Counted from the stretch's first letter, positions 11,199-22,300 are shown. The stretch is 64,000 bases of DNA from Maricaulis maris MCS10 (GCF_000014745.1 NC_008347.1:2930001-2994000); one strand, 5' to 3'. Notes: generated from the sequence alone by a model not told the origin. A program made the numbers and translations.

Positions 11199-12806
11199 TC
11201 AACGCAGTTTGAAGCGTTGCAGCTTGCCGGTCTGGGTCTTTGGCAGGGAGTCCAGGAACGCCACGGCGCGGGGATATTTGTAGGGCGCGATCGTCGCCTT
11301 GACGTGGTCTTGCAGGGCACACGCCAATGTTTCGCCAGCGCAATGACCGGCCTTGAGCACGACGAACGCCTTGACGATGGTGCCCCGCTCGGCGTCCGGC
11401 GCACCGACCACAGCGCACTCGGCCACCGCCGGATGGGTCAACAGCGCCTGCTCGACTTCCGGGCCGGCGATGTTGTAGCCCGAGGAGACAATGAGATCGT
11501 CGGCCCGTGAAAAATACCAGAAATACCCGTCCTCATCCCGTCTGAAGAGGTCGCCCGTCAAATTCCAGCCATCCTGGACATAACCAGCCTGGCGATCATC
11601 CTTGAGATAGAGACACCCGGTCGGGCCGCGCACGGCCAGGCGCCCCACCTCGCCGACCGGTACCTCATCGCCGTCATCACCGATCAGCCGGGCCTGGTAG
11701 CCGGGCACAACACGTCCGGTTGATCCGACCCGGACCGGCTCGCCGCTGCCTGCGATAAAGATATGGATCAGCTCCGTCGCGCCGATCCCATCGATCAGAC
11801 GCAATCCCGAGCATTCGTGGAACGCATCCGAGATGGCAGCGGGCAGGTGCTCGCCCGCTGACACGCATTTGCGCAGGGACGACAGGTCGTGTGTGTCCCA
11901 ATTGGCCATCAGGGCACGATATCCCATCGGTGCCGTGAACAACGTGGTCGCCTTGAAGGTCTCGATGCACTCGCAGAGCGCGTCAAAGCCGGGTTTGTCC
12001 GGCAAGGCGACGGCGATCCCCGCCCGGGCCGGAAACACGACAAAGGCACCCAGGCCGAAGGTGAAAGCGAAGGGCGGCGTACCGGTGTAGATTTCGTCGG
12101 AGTCGGGCACCAGTCCGTGTCGGCCGAATGTGTCGGCCATGGCCAGAACGCTGGAATGAAAATGGGCACAGGCCTTGGGTTGGCCGGTCGTTCCCGAGGT
12201 AAAGGCCAACAGGGCGACATCATCGCGGGCGGTATCGGCATTGTCGAAATCCGCCGGCTTGCCGGGCAGCGCCGCCGCGAGCTCGCTGTCCTCGCCCCAG
12301 CACTCGATCCGGGCCAGGACCGGTTCGCTCCGGGCAGCCTCCCGGACCGCCTCGACCAACGCCGGATCGCAAAGCGCGTGACCGACCTGACCCTTGGCGA
12401 TGACCTTGGCCAGCTCACCGGCCCGAAACATGGGCATGGTGGTCACCGCCACCGCGCCGGTCTTCATCACCGCATACCAGGCCACCATGAGATCGACCCC
12501 GTTGGGGCCGTGCAACAACACCCGGTTGCCGGGAATAATCCCCATCTCGTCGACCAGGTAGTGGGCCAGACGGTTGGCCTCTGCGAGCAATCCGGCATAG
12601 GTCAGCGAGCGGGCCTTGGAATAGACCGCCATGCGATCACCCAGGCCCTTGTCGACGGTCCTGTCGAGCAGTTCGGTACCGCAGTTGAGCCGGTCCGGAT
12701 AGGCCAGTTCCGGCAGGTCGAACACCAGGTCCGGCCATTGCTCCCGCGGCGGCAGATTCAGGCGGGTGAAGCGGTCTGCATGACCGCTGGGCTGAAGCTC
12801 TGTCAT
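11199..12806 (-). CDS. Aryl-CoA ligase, probable 2-aminobenzoate-CoA ligase
   Basis: A 535-residue acyl-adenylate-forming enzyme. Visible motifs are the phosphate loop LAFTSGTTGQPKACAH, the hinge region FSRADDLIVSSGYN and the C-terminal catalytic Lys in TQTGKLQRF. The overall sequence is of the benzoate/2-aminobenzoate-CoA ligase type. It would activate an aromatic acid with ATP and CoA for the monooxygenase/reductase encoded at the head of the same operon. ATG 12806 follows GGGGAGG at ideal spacing, whereas the longer GTG frame start at 12872 overlaps ridA and lacks support. The 62-bp gap from ridA is the largest in the operon. The substrate (2-aminobenzoate rather than benzoate or salicylate) is inferred from the neighbours. 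Confidence 0.85.
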   Translation of the reverse strand: MTELQPSGHADRFTRLNLPPREQWPDLVFDLPELAYPDRLNCGTELLDRTVDKGLGDRMAVYSKARSLTYAGLLAEANRLAHYLVDEMGIIPGNRVLLHGPNGVDLMVAWYAVMKTGAVAVTTMPMFRAGELAKVIAKGQVGHALCDPALVEAVREAARSEPVLARIECWGEDSELAAALPGKPADFDNADTARDDVALLAFTSGTTGQPKACAHFHSSVLAMADTFGRHGLVPDSDEIYTGTPPFAFTFGLGAFVVFPARAGIAVALPDKPGFDALCECIETFKATTLFTAPMGYRALMANWDTHDLSSLRKCVSAGEHLPAAISDAFHECSGLRLIDGIGATELIHIFIAGSGEPVRVGSTGRVVPGYQARLIGDDGDEVPVGEVGRLAVRGPTGCLYLKDDRQAGYVQDGWNLTGDLFRRDEDGYFWYFSRADDLIVSSGYNIAGPEVEQALLTHPAVAECAVVGAPDAERGTIVKAFVVLKAGHCAGETLACALQDHVKATIAPYKYPRAVAFLDSLPKTQTGKLQRFKLR

Positions 12807-12868
12807 CACGTCCTCCCCGACGCGTCGGCCGGCTGTCATGTCGTGCAGGGCCTCTTGCGGGCCCGGGG

Positions 12869-13261
12869 TCACGACGGGATGACGGCCGTGGTTTCGATTT
12901 CGATCTTGGCGCGCGTCTCGATCAGTCCGCCGACGACCAGAAAGGCCATCACGGGATAGTTGCGCCCCATCAATTCCTTCCAGATCGCGCCGAGTTGCGG
13001 CCCGGCCGCCAGGTATTCGTCGCGATCACTGACATAGCCCGTCATGCGGACAACGTGTTCGGGACCGGCTCCGCCTTCCTTGAGGACCGCCAGCGTATTG
13101 ACCAGCACCTGACGGAATTGCGCGGCAAAATCGTCGGAGACAATTGTTTCGGTCTCGTCCCAGCCGATCTGACCCGCAACAAAGACCATTTTCCCGGTCG
13201 CAGCGATGCCATTGGAATAGCCCTTGGGGCGTGGCCAGCCTGGCGGTTGCAATCGCTCCAT
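12869..13261 (-). CDS. RidA/YjgF-family protein, probable enamine/imine deaminase
   Basis: A 130-residue single-domain RidA/YjgF protein (GKMVFVAGQIGWD, HVVRMTGYVSD, VEIETTAVIP-like end). Family members hydrolyse reactive enamines and imines to ketones and ammonia, or are 2-aminomuconate deaminases. In this operon a natural job is hydrolysis of the amino group of the ring-reduced 2-amino-5-oxo-cyclohexene carboxyl-CoA intermediate; this is inference. ATG 13261 shares one base with the stop of the thioesterase gene (TGATG). The conserved catalytic Arg of the strict RidA subfamily cannot be assigned with certainty by eye. Confidence 0.85.
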   Translation of the reverse strand: MERLQPPGWPRPKGYSNGIAATGKMVFVAGQIGWDETETIVSDDFAAQFRQVLVNTLAVLKEGGAGPEHVVRMTGYVSDRDEYLAAGPQLGAIWKELMGRNYPVMAFLVVGGLIETRAKIEIETTAVIPS

Positions 13262-13674
13262 CAATCCATCTCCTCAAAATCCAGCATGCGGCCCCGCAAT
13301 TCCGGCAGGATCGAGATCGGCGTGTTGCCGGCCTGGTCGATAAAGACCAGCGTCGGACGGGCGATCATCCGGACCTCGTCTCCACACCGGGCAGTAATGG
13401 TGAGCTTGATCGAAGACCGGCCCAGTTCCCGCACCACCAGCGAGAAGACCAGCGTGTCGTCGAGCCGGCTGGGGGCCTTGAATTCGGCCTCCATTCGCGC
13501 CAGCGGAACGCCGTGCGGCCCGTTCACGATCATGGCGTCGAAGCCATAGCCGACGCCTTGTTCGAACCAGTCCTCAATGGTCGCGTTGATCATCTCGAAA
13601 TAACGCGGATAGAAGACGATCCCGGCCGGATCGACATCGGCAAAACGGATGCGGCGGGTGACGTCAAAACTCAT
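13261..13674 (-). CDS. Hotdog-fold acyl-CoA thioesterase, 4-hydroxybenzoyl-CoA thioesterase type
   Basis: A 137-residue hotdog protein. The family active-site segment is clear near the N terminus ([18 protein letters not shown]), with the catalytic Asp of DxxG(I/V)VF(Y). It would hydrolyse aromatic or ring-derived CoA thioesters, perhaps to recycle CoA from dead-end intermediates of the pathway. It overlaps the acyl-CoA dehydrogenase gene by four bases upstream and touches ridA downstream, so it is firmly inside the operon. Confidence 0.88.
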   Translation of the reverse strand: MSFDVTRRIRFADVDPAGIVFYPRYFEMINATIEDWFEQGVGYGFDAMIVNGPHGVPLARMEAEFKAPSRLDDTLVFSLVVRELGRSSIKLTITARCGDEVRMIARPTLVFIDQAGNTPISILPELRGRMLDFEEMD

Positions 13675-14846
13675 GGCGTCGTCTCGGCCAGGTGGGTCCG
13701 GGCGATCACCAGTTTCTGGACCTCGGACGCCCCTTCGTAGATGCGCAAAGCCCGGATTTCCCGGTACAGCGCCTCGGGCACACTGCCCTTGGTGACGCCC
13801 AACCCGCCGAAGATCTGGACCGCGGTGTCGATGGCACGCTGGGCTGCTTCGGTGGCATAGAGCTTGGCCATGGCCGCTTCGCGCGTAACCCGCGCCGCGC
13901 CCTGGTCCTTGGTCCAGGCGGCGCGGTAGATCAGCAGCGCAGCCGCGTCGATATCCATCGCCATTTCAGCCAGTTGAGTCTGCACGCCAGGGAGATCGGC
14001 CAGCGGCGCCCCGAACAGGTTGCGCCTGCGGGCGCGCGCCGTGGCCTCGTCCAGAGCCCGTCGGGCAAAACCCAGCGCCGCAGCGCCTACAGTCGAGCGG
14101 AAGACATCCAGCGTCCCCATGGCGATCCGGAAACCGGAGCCGCCCTCGCCGATGCGGTGGGTGACCGGAACGCGGCACTTGTCAAAGCGAAGTCGTGCCA
14201 GCGGATGCGGTGCGATGGTCTCGATCCGTTCGACCACCTCAAGGCCCGGCGTCGTCGCCGGCACAATGATCGCACTGAGGCCGCGCGCGCCGTCAGCCTC
14301 GCCGGTGCGGGCGAAGACGACATAGAAGTCGGCGATCCCGCCATTGGAGATAAAGGTTTTCTCGCCGCTGATGGCGTAGTGATCGCCATCCAGTTCAGCC
14401 CGCGTCGAGATCGCTGCCACGTCCGAACCGGCATCCGGTTCGGTCAGCGCGAAGGCCGCGCACAGCTTCCCCGTCCCGGTTCCCGGCAACCAGGCCTGTT
14501 GCTGATCACTCGACCCGAACAGGGAGATGGCGCCAGAGCCAAGCCCCTGCATGGCAAAGACAAAGTCGGCCAGGCCGGAGCGGTAGGCCAGATGCTCGCG
14601 GATCAGGCACAGGGAGCGGACATCGAGACGCTCATGAATACCGCCGAAAGCAGCCGGTACGGCATTGCGGACTATTCCGGCCTCGCCCAAAGCGGCCCGT
14701 ATCGCGGCGCAGTCGGCATCGACATCGGCGTGATCATAAAAACCATCGGCCTCGAACCGCGCCGCCGCCCAGTCCGACACCTCGCGGGCCAGGCTGCGGT
14801 GGCTGTCCTCCAGAAAGGGCCAGGCGAGATAGGACTGGTCTGACAT
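13671..14846 (-). CDS. Acyl-CoA dehydrogenase
   Basis: A 391-residue FAD-dependent acyl-CoA dehydrogenase. Visible features are the FAD/substrate segment [24 protein letters not shown] and a C-terminal [15 protein letters not shown] containing the catalytic-base Glu position of the short-chain type. In a 2-aminobenzoyl-CoA pathway it would work in beta-oxidation-like steps after ring reduction. The ATG follows directly on the TAG of the enoyl-CoA hydratase gene with no gap, and the 3' end overlaps the thioesterase by four bases. Confidence 0.92.
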   Translation of the reverse strand: MSDQSYLAWPFLEDSHRSLAREVSDWAAARFEADGFYDHADVDADCAAIRAALGEAGIVRNAVPAAFGGIHERLDVRSLCLIREHLAYRSGLADFVFAMQGLGSGAISLFGSSDQQQAWLPGTGTGKLCAAFALTEPDAGSDVAAISTRAELDGDHYAISGEKTFISNGGIADFYVVFARTGEADGARGLSAIIVPATTPGLEVVERIETIAPHPLARLRFDKCRVPVTHRIGEGGSGFRIAMGTLDVFRSTVGAAALGFARRALDEATARARRRNLFGAPLADLPGVQTQLAEMAMDIDAAALLIYRAAWTKDQGAARVTREAAMAKLYATEAAQRAIDTAVQIFGGLGVTKGSVPEALYREIRALRIYEGASEVQKLVIARTHLAETTP

Positions 14847-15659
14847 CTAATCGCCCTCGAAGACCGGCGTCTCGCGGGCGGCGAAGGCCCGGTAGGCGCG
14901 TTCAAAGTCCTTGGTCTGCATGCAGATTGCCTGGGCCTGGGCCTCCGCCTCAATAGCTGTATGCAGACCCATATCCCACTCGGTATTGAGCTGGTTCTTG
15001 GTCATCGCATTGGCGAAATTCGGGCCCGCCGCGATCCGGCTCGCCCACGCCTTCGCCGCCGACATCAAGGCGTCCGCCTCGACAAGCCGGTTGTAGAAGC
15101 CCCAGCGCTCACCTTCCTCGGCCGACATCGAGCGCCCCAGGAAGAGCAACTCGCTCGCCCGACCCTGACCGATGAGGCGCGGCAGGATGGCGCAGGCGCC
15201 CATGTCACACCCGGCCAGTCCGACACGGTTGAACAGGAAGGCCGTCTTGGCGGCGGGTGTCGCAATCCGCAGGTCCGACGCCATGGCCATGATCGCCCCG
15301 GCACCGACGCAGATTCCGTCAACCGCCGCTATGACGGGCTGCGGGCAATCGCGCATCGCTTTCACGAGATCACCGGTCATGCGGGTGAAGTCGAGCAGTC
15401 CCGGCATCTCCATCTCGACCAGCGGACCAATGATTTCGTGGACGTCACCGCCGGAGCAGAAATTGCCGCCGGCACCGGTGACGATAACCGCCTGGACGGA
15501 TCGCGCGTAGACGAGGCCGCGAAACAGGTCGCGCAGCTCGGCATAGCTCTCGAAGGTCAGGGGATTTTTCCGGTCCGGGCGATTGAGCGTGATCGTGGCC
15601 ACGCCGTCTTCGAAGGACCAGAGGAAGTGTTCGGGGGCGTAGGTCTCGGGATCCAGCAT
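14847..15659 (-). CDS. Enoyl-CoA hydratase/isomerase-family protein
   Basis: A 270-residue crotonase-fold protein with the two oxyanion-hole segments ([12 protein letters not shown] and [20 protein letters not shown]). The region normally carrying the second catalytic Glu reads [18 protein letters not shown], so the typical Glu is replaced by Asp or shifted. The reaction may therefore be hydration, isomerisation or ring-opening hydrolysis. Ring cleavage of an alicyclic CoA thioester by a crotonase is known in related aromatic pathways, but this assignment is inference. It lies 3 bp after the MarR gene. Confidence 0.88.
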   Translation of the reverse strand: MLDPETYAPEHFLWSFEDGVATITLNRPDRKNPLTFESYAELRDLFRGLVYARSVQAVIVTGAGGNFCSGGDVHEIIGPLVEMEMPGLLDFTRMTGDLVKAMRDCPQPVIAAVDGICVGAGAIMAMASDLRIATPAAKTAFLFNRVGLAGCDMGACAILPRLIGQGRASELLFLGRSMSAEEGERWGFYNRLVEADALMSAAKAWASRIAAGPNFANAMTKNQLNTEWDMGLHTAIEAEAQAQAICMQTKDFERAYRAFAARETPVFEGD

Positions 15660-15662
15660 GAT

Positions 15663-16136
15663 CTATCCGTCCTGTTCGGTTCGCAGGGAATGCAAGAGGT
15701 GTTCGGTCTGGTCGGTCAGGCTGGCAGCCGCCTCGCCGGGCAGATCGGCGAAGATGTCAGCAAGCCAGCCCGCATGGGCCTTGGCCATAATGGTGAAAGT
15801 CGCGCGACCCGCCTCTGTCAGCTCGACGCGAAACCGGCGACGGTCCTGCTCTGACGCGGTCCGGGTGACCAGCCCGTCGGCAACCATCCGGCTGATCAGT
15901 CCCGTCACATTGCCATTGGTGACCAGAAGCCGCTCGGATAGCTCGCCCATCAACAGCCCGGTTTCGGCCCGGTCGAGGGCGGCCAGGGCATCGAAGCGCG
16001 ACAGGCTGACACCGAACTCACGCTGGAAGCGCGTCCGCAATTCCCGTTCGATCAGGGCGGTCGGGCGGTACAGTCTCAGCCACAGCTTGACCGCCGCCCG
16101 TCCATCAATCGATCCGGTTTGCGCGGACACGGCCAT
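15663..16136 (-). CDS. MarR-family transcriptional regulator of the aminobenzoyl-CoA-type operon
   Basis: A 157-residue MarR protein with a winged helix-turn-helix in the middle (LMGELSERLLVTNGNVTGLI, then the wing ASEQDRRRFRVELT). It sits inside the catabolic operon, which is common for repressors whose ligand is the pathway's CoA thioester. ATG 16136 follows GGGGGAG at 9 nt; a longer TTG start at 16163 would overlap the SDR gene. The SDR stop lies one base upstream. The likely operator is the perfect palindrome at 19201-19218, upstream of the first gene. Confidence 0.88.
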   Translation of the reverse strand: MAVSAQTGSIDGRAAVKLWLRLYRPTALIERELRTRFQREFGVSLSRFDALAALDRAETGLLMGELSERLLVTNGNVTGLISRMVADGLVTRTASEQDRRRFRVELTEAGRATFTIMAKAHAGWLADIFADLPGEAAASLTDQTEHLLHSLRTEQDG

Positions 16137-16137
16137 C

Positions 16138-16887
16138 TCAGACGGCTCCCCCCGAAATCGCAATGGCCTGTCCGGAGACCGAGCCAGACAGCGGCGAGCA
16201 CAGCCAGGCGACAGCCTCGGCGACTTCCTCGACCTGGATCAGGCGACCTTGCGGATTGGTCTTGGTCAGCTCGGCCAGCGCCTGGTCGCGGGTCCGGCCG
16301 GTCTTCTCCATGATGTTGGCGATGGAGTTTTCGACAATCTCGGTCTCGACATAGCCCGGACAGACCGCATTCACCGTCATCCGGGTCTGCGCGTATTCGA
16401 GTGACAGCGATTTGGTAAGGCCGACGACAGCATGCTTGGAGGCGACATAGGGCGCGACATAGGCGCCGCCGCGAAGACCGGCGATCGAGGCGATATTGAT
16501 GATCCGGGCATAATCGGCGCGCACCATCGGGCCGACCACGGCCTGACTGCAGCGAACCAGACCCTCGACATTGACCGCCTGGATGCGCTGCCAGTCGGCC
16601 ATCGGGGTACGATGGAAGGCCGCGGCGGACACGATCCCGGCATTGTTGACCAGGATATCGACCGCGCCGGCAGCCTCGAAGGCTGCTTTGACACTGTCGT
16701 CGTCCGTCACATCGCAGCGAATCGCGCTGGCCGCTTCAATATCGCCTGCCGCCTCTCGCAGACGGTCCAGGTCCCGGCCCATCAAAACCGTCTCGACACC
16801 CTCCGCCGCCAGGCGGCGTGCGCAGGCCAGACCGATACCTGTCCCGCCGCCGGTGATCACGGCCCGTCGTCCTGCCAATACGTTCAT
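16138..16887 (-). CDS. Short-chain dehydrogenase/reductase (3-hydroxyacyl-CoA dehydrogenase-like)
   Basis: A 249-residue classical SDR with the cofactor motif TGGGTGIG near residue 12, NNAG, the catalytic Ser-Tyr-Lys (INIASIAG, then YVASK) and PGYVETE. It is probably NAD(P)-dependent and could oxidise a ring or chain hydroxyl group after hydration by the neighbouring enoyl-CoA hydratase-like protein. Its ATG overlaps the stop of the monooxygenase/reductase by four bases. Substrate is inferred from the operon only. Confidence 0.9.
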   Translation of the reverse strand: MNVLAGRRAVITGGGTGIGLACARRLAAEGVETVLMGRDLDRLREAAGDIEAASAIRCDVTDDDSVKAAFEAAGAVDILVNNAGIVSAAAFHRTPMADWQRIQAVNVEGLVRCSQAVVGPMVRADYARIINIASIAGLRGGAYVAPYVASKHAVVGLTKSLSLEYAQTRMTVNAVCPGYVETEIVENSIANIMEKTGRTRDQALAELTKTNPQGRLIQVEEVAEAVAWLCSPLSGSVSGQAIAISGGAV

Positions 16888-19169
16888 GCCCGAAACTCCG
16901 TCTCATTGGCGCGCTGGAGATTGCGCGCGAGTTGGTCAAAGCCTGCCTTGTATTGCGGCGGCACGTCGACGCCGCGATAGCCCAGCTCAGCGGCAGCGCG
17001 CAGGGTCCAGTTGGGATCGAGCAGGTGCGGCCTCGCCAGAGCAACCAGGTCAGCGCGGCCGGCAGCCAGGATCGAATTGACATGATCCGGCTCGTAGATA
17101 TTGCCGACCGCCATGGTCGCGCATCCCAGGGAATTTCGGATCTGGTCGGAATAGGGCGTCTGGAACATGCGGCCATAGACCGGACGTCCCTGCGGAGTGG
17201 TCTGACCGGCGGAGACGTCGATCAGATCAGCCCCGGCATCGATGAAGGCCTGTGCAACAGCGACGCTGTCATCGCCATCAATGCCTTGTCCTGCGACCCA
17301 GTCGGTCGCCGATATCCGCACCGCCATCGGTTTTTCAGCCGGCCAGACATCCCGCATGGCGCGGAAGACTTCGAGCGGGAAGCGGAGACGGTTTTCCAGA
17401 CTGCCGCCATAGGCGTCGGTGCGATGATTGGAGATCGGCGTGATGAAGCTGGACAGCAGATAGCCGTGGGCACAATGCAGCTCGACCATGTCAAATCCGG
17501 CCTCGGCGGCCCGCCCGGTAGCCCGGACAAAGTCGGCCAGGACGCGATCCATATCGTGCCTGCTCATCTCAATAGGGGTCTGATTGCCCTCATCCCAGGG
17601 AATCGGAGACGGGCCGTATACAGGCCAGTTGCCCTCCGGCAAGGGCAAGTCATAGCCCTCCCAGCCAATCCGCGTGGATCCCTTGCGGCCGGCATGGGAC
17701 AGCTGGATAGCCATTTTCGCGTGGCTGTTTTGATGCGCGAAGTCGGTGATCTGACGCCAGGCTTCGACATGCTGATCCGTGTACAGCCCGGTGCAGCCCG
17801 GTGTGATGCGGGCATCGGCGCTGACATTGGTCATCTCGGTGTAAACGAGGCCAGCCCCGCCCAGGCAGCGGGCACCATAGTGCACCTGGTGGAAGGCTCC
17901 GGGCGCGCCGTCGCGGGCCGAATACTGACACATGGGTGAGACGACGACGCGGTTTTCCAGCCTCATCTCCCGCAGGGTCAGCGGGGCGAACATGGGCGGC
18001 TTTGCCCCGGCCCCGCCGCCAATGCCGGAAAACCAGCTCTCCACGCCAGCCAGCCAGTCCGGATCGCGCAGGCGCAGGTTTTCATGGCTGATCCGCTGCG
18101 AGCGGGTCAGCAATGAATAGGCAAACTGCTTGGGCTGGAAATCCAGATAGCGGTCGAGGTTTTCGAACCATTCGGTGGAATTGCGGGCGGCGCTTTGAAG
18201 CTTGAGCACTTCAACCTTGCGTGCCTCCTGATAGTCGACCAGCCCTTCGGCCACCGGCTTTGTCGTGCTGGTCAGGACATCCGCCAGCATGATCGCATCC
18301 TCGAAGGCCAGCTTGGTGCCCGAGCCAATCGAGAAATGGGCGGTGTGAGCGGCATCCCCGAGCAGGACGACATTGTCGTGCACCCAGGTGTCACACAGGA
18401 CGCGCGGGAAGTTGAGCCAGGCCGAGCCCCGCTTGTGGGCGGCGTTGGACATCAAGGGCTCGCCGTCGAGCCAGGACGCGAAAATCTGCTCACAGGCCCG
18501 ACAGGTCTCTGCCTGGTCCATGTCGCCAAAACCCCAGGCCTCCCAGGTTTCAGGCGCACATTCGACGATGAAGGTCGAGGTCTCGTCGTCAAACCGGTAG
18601 GCGTGAGCCCAGACCCAGCCGTGCTGGGTCTCGGTGAAGATGAAGGTGAAGGCTTCGAATACCTTGTGCGTGCCCAGCCAGACAAAGCGGTTGCGGCGGG
18701 TCTCGATATCGGGCTTGAAACTGGCCTCGAACCGGGACCGGATCCTCGAATTGAGCCCGTCGGACGCGACGATCATGTCGGCATCGGCAAAGGCCGACAG
18801 ATCGCCATCGATCTCGGATTCAAAATGCAATCCGACACCCAGTTCGCGAGCCCGCTCCTGCAGGATGTTCAGCAGGTGTTTGCGACCGATGCCGCAAAAC
18901 CCGTGTCCCGTCGAGGTCTCGATTGTATTGCGGAAATGGACGTCAATATCGTCCCAATGGGCCAGGCTGTCGGCGATTGTCCGGGCGCTCTCGGGATCAT
19001 TGCCGGCCAGATTATCCATTGTCTGATCGGAGAACACGACGCCCCAGCCAAACGTGTCGCCGGGCTTGTTGCGCTCATGGACATCGATCTCGCAACCGGG
19101 ATCACGCAGCTTCATGGAAATGGCGAAATACAGACCGGCCGGTCCGCCACCAAGGCAGGCAATCTTCAT
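16884..19169 (-). CDS. Bifunctional 2-aminobenzoyl-CoA (or salicylyl-CoA) monooxygenase/reductase
   Basis: A 761-residue two-domain flavoenzyme. Residues 1 to ~390 are a flavin monooxygenase of the salicylate-hydroxylase class with FAD loop GGGPAG at 7-12 and the second FAD motif [14 protein letters not shown]. Residues ~400-760 are an old-yellow-enzyme domain ([47 protein letters not shown]). This fusion is the hallmark of 2-aminobenzoyl-CoA monooxygenase/reductase, which hydroxylates and then reduces the ring; salicylyl-CoA 5-hydroxylase/oxidoreductases look alike. RidA and the ligase in the operon favour the amino substrate. ATG 19169 follows GAGGGGAG; a TTG at 19199 is the longer alternative. 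It is the first gene of the operon. Confidence 0.87.
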   Translation of the reverse strand: MKIACLGGGPAGLYFAISMKLRDPGCEIDVHERNKPGDTFGWGVVFSDQTMDNLAGNDPESARTIADSLAHWDDIDVHFRNTIETSTGHGFCGIGRKHLLNILQERARELGVGLHFESEIDGDLSAFADADMIVASDGLNSRIRSRFEASFKPDIETRRNRFVWLGTHKVFEAFTFIFTETQHGWVWAHAYRFDDETSTFIVECAPETWEAWGFGDMDQAETCRACEQIFASWLDGEPLMSNAAHKRGSAWLNFPRVLCDTWVHDNVVLLGDAAHTAHFSIGSGTKLAFEDAIMLADVLTSTTKPVAEGLVDYQEARKVEVLKLQSAARNSTEWFENLDRYLDFQPKQFAYSLLTRSQRISHENLRLRDPDWLAGVESWFSGIGGGAGAKPPMFAPLTLREMRLENRVVVSPMCQYSARDGAPGAFHQVHYGARCLGGAGLVYTEMTNVSADARITPGCTGLYTDQHVEAWRQITDFAHQNSHAKMAIQLSHAGRKGSTRIGWEGYDLPLPEGNWPVYGPSPIPWDEGNQTPIEMSRHDMDRVLADFVRATGRAAEAGFDMVELHCAHGYLLSSFITPISNHRTDAYGGSLENRLRFPLEVFRAMRDVWPAEKPMAVRISATDWVAGQGIDGDDSVAVAQAFIDAGADLIDVSAGQTTPQGRPVYGRMFQTPYSDQIRNSLGCATMAVGNIYEPDHVNSILAAGRADLVALARPHLLDPNWTLRAAAELGYRGVDVPPQYKAGFDQLARNLQRANETEFRA

Positions 19170-19200
19170 CCCGGGCCATCTCCCCTCGAGAACGCCCAAT

Positions 19201-19218
19201 TATTTTAGACCTAAAATA
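19201..19218. promoter_or_regulatory. Palindromic operator, probably for the operon's MarR regulator
   Basis: TATTTTAG-AC-CTAAAATA is a perfect inverted repeat with 8-bp arms and a 2-bp spacer, an AT-rich island in GC-rich DNA. It ends 31 bp before the ATG of the monooxygenase/reductase. Size, symmetry and position fit a MarR-type operator, and TATATT/TAAAAT inside it could serve as a -10 element on the minus strand. The link to the MarR protein encoded at 15663-16136 is inference. Confidence 0.7.
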
Positions 19219-19356
19219 TATCGATGCAAGAGCCCGACGTATCGCTCCAGCCTCGATGCCGTCACCGGCGTTGCGGGTGCGAAGCCCCCGCTTCACACCC
19301 GCTCCGACACCCGGCGCTCACCCCTGAAACCGGCGAGGCCGGCTTTCGCCAGGGTG

Positions 19357-22300
19357 TCAGTTGAAGCTGAACCGCACCTCGACCCGCGCCCCGCGCGCCT
19401 CGAAATCGGCTTCCCCCAGCCCGTCGATATCCATTTCCAGCAGGATCGATGCGCCTGGCGCCAGTTGACCACGCAGGCCCAGCTTGGCGTCGGCCCGCAG
19501 GCCACCGGTACCGACCAATTGGCCGTCAAGGTCGAGCAATTCGGCGGGGTTGTAGTCCCAAACGCCGGTCAGGCCGATTGTCGGCTCCCACCAACCGCCG
19601 GTCGCCGTATCGAAGCGATAGGCAATCTCCGGACCGGCACGCAGGCGACCGATTGCGATGGTCTGTTCGGGAATGCTGATCCCGAGCGAGTCGGAATAGC
19701 CGTCCTGGGTCTCCTGGAAGTGGGCGAGGCTGACACTCGGACGGATCCGCCAGTCACCGGACCGCCACTCACCCGACAGGTTCATGCGAACCATGAAACG
19801 GTCGGTTTCGAAAGTGTCCTCATAGAGCCCCAAAGGGTCGACGGTATTGTCGGACTGGCCATAGAGGGCCAGGGCATCAAACCAGACACCCTCACGGATC
19901 TCGCGCACCACATAGGGACCCGCCATCCAGCCGGATCCACTGACCCGGGCGCCGCGGACGGCTCCAGCCCGTATGGCGATCTCGTCCGTAGTCTCGTCGG
20001 CCCAGTCATGCTGCAGCATCACACCGGCAACCGTCCGGTCATCGACCGCCCAGTCGACACCCAGCTGGACCACGCCAAAGGCGCTGTCGGCAGCATCGCC
20101 CGAACGTTCATCGGACACGGAGGCGTAGTTGGCAGCAAGCCAGATGTCGGCATTGCCACTGTCAGCCGGCCGGACCCCGTCCTCGCCAGGCATTTGCGGC
20201 GTGCTGGCGGCGGCGTGATAGCGCATGCCGGCCAGGCTGGCACCCATCGACACAATGCGATTGCCGCCATTGATATCGGCCGAGAACTGGCCGGGCGAAG
20301 TCGTGTTCCGATCCCGGACGCGACGCGTCAGGTCCGGTGCCGCATTCAGAAGGCTGTCAGCGCGGCGAACCAGGAAGTTTCGGATCGCACGCTGGGTCGC
20401 CAGGCGGACTTCCGCCTCGTCACGCGTATTGGCAAAGGTACAGATGATGGTCTCGTTGGCATCGAGATCGATGTCGACACGTCCGGCCGCCAGATCGATC
20501 ACGCTGCCATTGTCGGTGTCACCAATGCAGGAGAGCGAGTCGAGCCGCCAACCCTCGGGCAGGATCTGGGTGACGTCGTAGCTGCCCAGCAGCTTGCGGA
20601 CCGGCGTACTCGCCGCATGTCCACCTTGCGTGGCCAGGCTGATGGCATCCAGGTCTGCATCCGACGAGACGAAGTCGAAGACCGCGTCCCGTTGCACGCC
20701 ACCCGGCGTGGTCGATACCAGCTGGATCGAGCCGCGGCGCTCGGCGATGGTTACCGTCAGCGGGATCGCCACGACAGTCGTGTTCCCGGCCGCCCGGGCA
20801 TGGGCGTTCGGCGTCTTGGCGGCAGCCCCGCCACCGCTGAGATTGATCACGGTCACGGTGCCGGTATAGGTGCCCGCTTCCAGATCGTTGGCGAACTCAT
20901 TGACCGCGATGGTCAGTTCCAGCTCACCCAGCGACGGGATCGTTCCGCTCCTCGGGTCAACATCAAGCCAGGGCACATCGACCTCGACCAGGAAGTCGAC
21001 CGGCTGGCTGCCGGGATTGGTGACCCGCGCCGTGGCCGAAATTTCAGTCGGATCTTCGACGTCTTCGGCCACCACAACAGCCACTTCGATCGGCTCGGCA
21101 ACAGCCTCGAGACTTGCCTCGGCGGCAAGGCTCGCGTTTCCTGCGGCGTCCTCAGCGGCGCCGGCGGCAACGCCGAGCGTGATCGTGCCGATGGTCTGCG
21201 GCGTCACCGTCACCGACCAGCTGGTCTCGTCTATGGCCGTGAACTCCGACAGGTCACCATTGGTGACCGTTATGTCATCCGCCTCGAACCCGGTTACAGC
21301 TTCCGAGAACAGGAAGGTCGCGGTGAACACGCCCTCGGTCTCTTCGCCCGGCACGGAGATTTCCAGGTTCGGCGGTGTGTTGTCGGTGATGATGGCGTAG
21401 GTGTCCGCCGCAGTATTGCCATTGCCCGCGCCATCGACAGCACTGTCGGCGGCAAGGTCAACGGCAACCGGGCTGCCGCCGGACGGGGTCACGACCACGG
21501 TGTAGACCGCCCCGTCGCCCGCGAGGTCAGACAGATCGGCATTGGTGACCACAAGATCAGCAAGCTCAAAGCCGGTGACATCCTCACTGAAGGTGATGAT
21601 CAGCGTAAAGGCGTCGACAACCGGTTCGGCCGCAGCAGAGCTCAGCACCACGCTCGGCGCGGACTGGTCATTCTCGATGATGAAGCTGGTCGCCGCGACA
21701 TTGCCATTGCCGGCATCGTCGGATGCGGAATCTGCGGCCAGGTCAACGGTCACGGCGCCATCGCCAGCGGGCGTGATGGTCACCGTGTAATCTGCACCGG
21801 AACCGGACAGGTCCGAGGCCGTGCCGTTGGAGACCACAAGGTCTTCCAGGGCAAAGCCGGTGACGTCTTCCGAAAAGGCTACGTCCAGCGTGAACGCGCC
21901 GGAGACCGGATCGCTTGACGCGCTCGACAGGACGACCGTCGGGGCAAGGACATCATTTTCAAGGATGAAGGTGTTGTCATTGGTGCCGGTCGGGACCGTG
22001 CTCGCCAACGTGGTGCCCGCGACATCAGCAATGTCGTTGCCACTGGCGAGGGACAAGGTCACCGTGCCGTTGAGTGTCGCCAGGTCACCCCCCTGTGCCG
22101 TCACCGAGTACTGGTAGCTGGGCCCGCCCGGTCCACGGTCTTCTGCACTGGCCCGGCTGCCCGAACCTCCCGCATCCCCGCCACGGCCACCGCTGACAAA
22201 CAGTGTCGCCGTGGTCCCGGCGATCTGGAAATCGCTCGCGTCGACATTGCCGACGGTTTCCGAGAAGTTGATACCCCAGACAACATAATCGGAGTCGGTT

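Noticed and set aside
19326-19346. Hairpin after the autotransporter stop as a terminator
   Set aside because: The stem GAAACCGGC/GCCGGCTTTC has a bulge and is not followed by a T tract on the minus strand, so the evidence is too weak for a terminator call.
19054-21918. 954-residue plus-strand open frame opposite the autotransporter gene
   Set aside because: It has no recognisable domains, is low in hydrophobic structure and mirrors the codon pattern of the minus-strand gene, whose signal peptide, modules and barrel are clear. Long antisense frames are common in GC-rich DNA.
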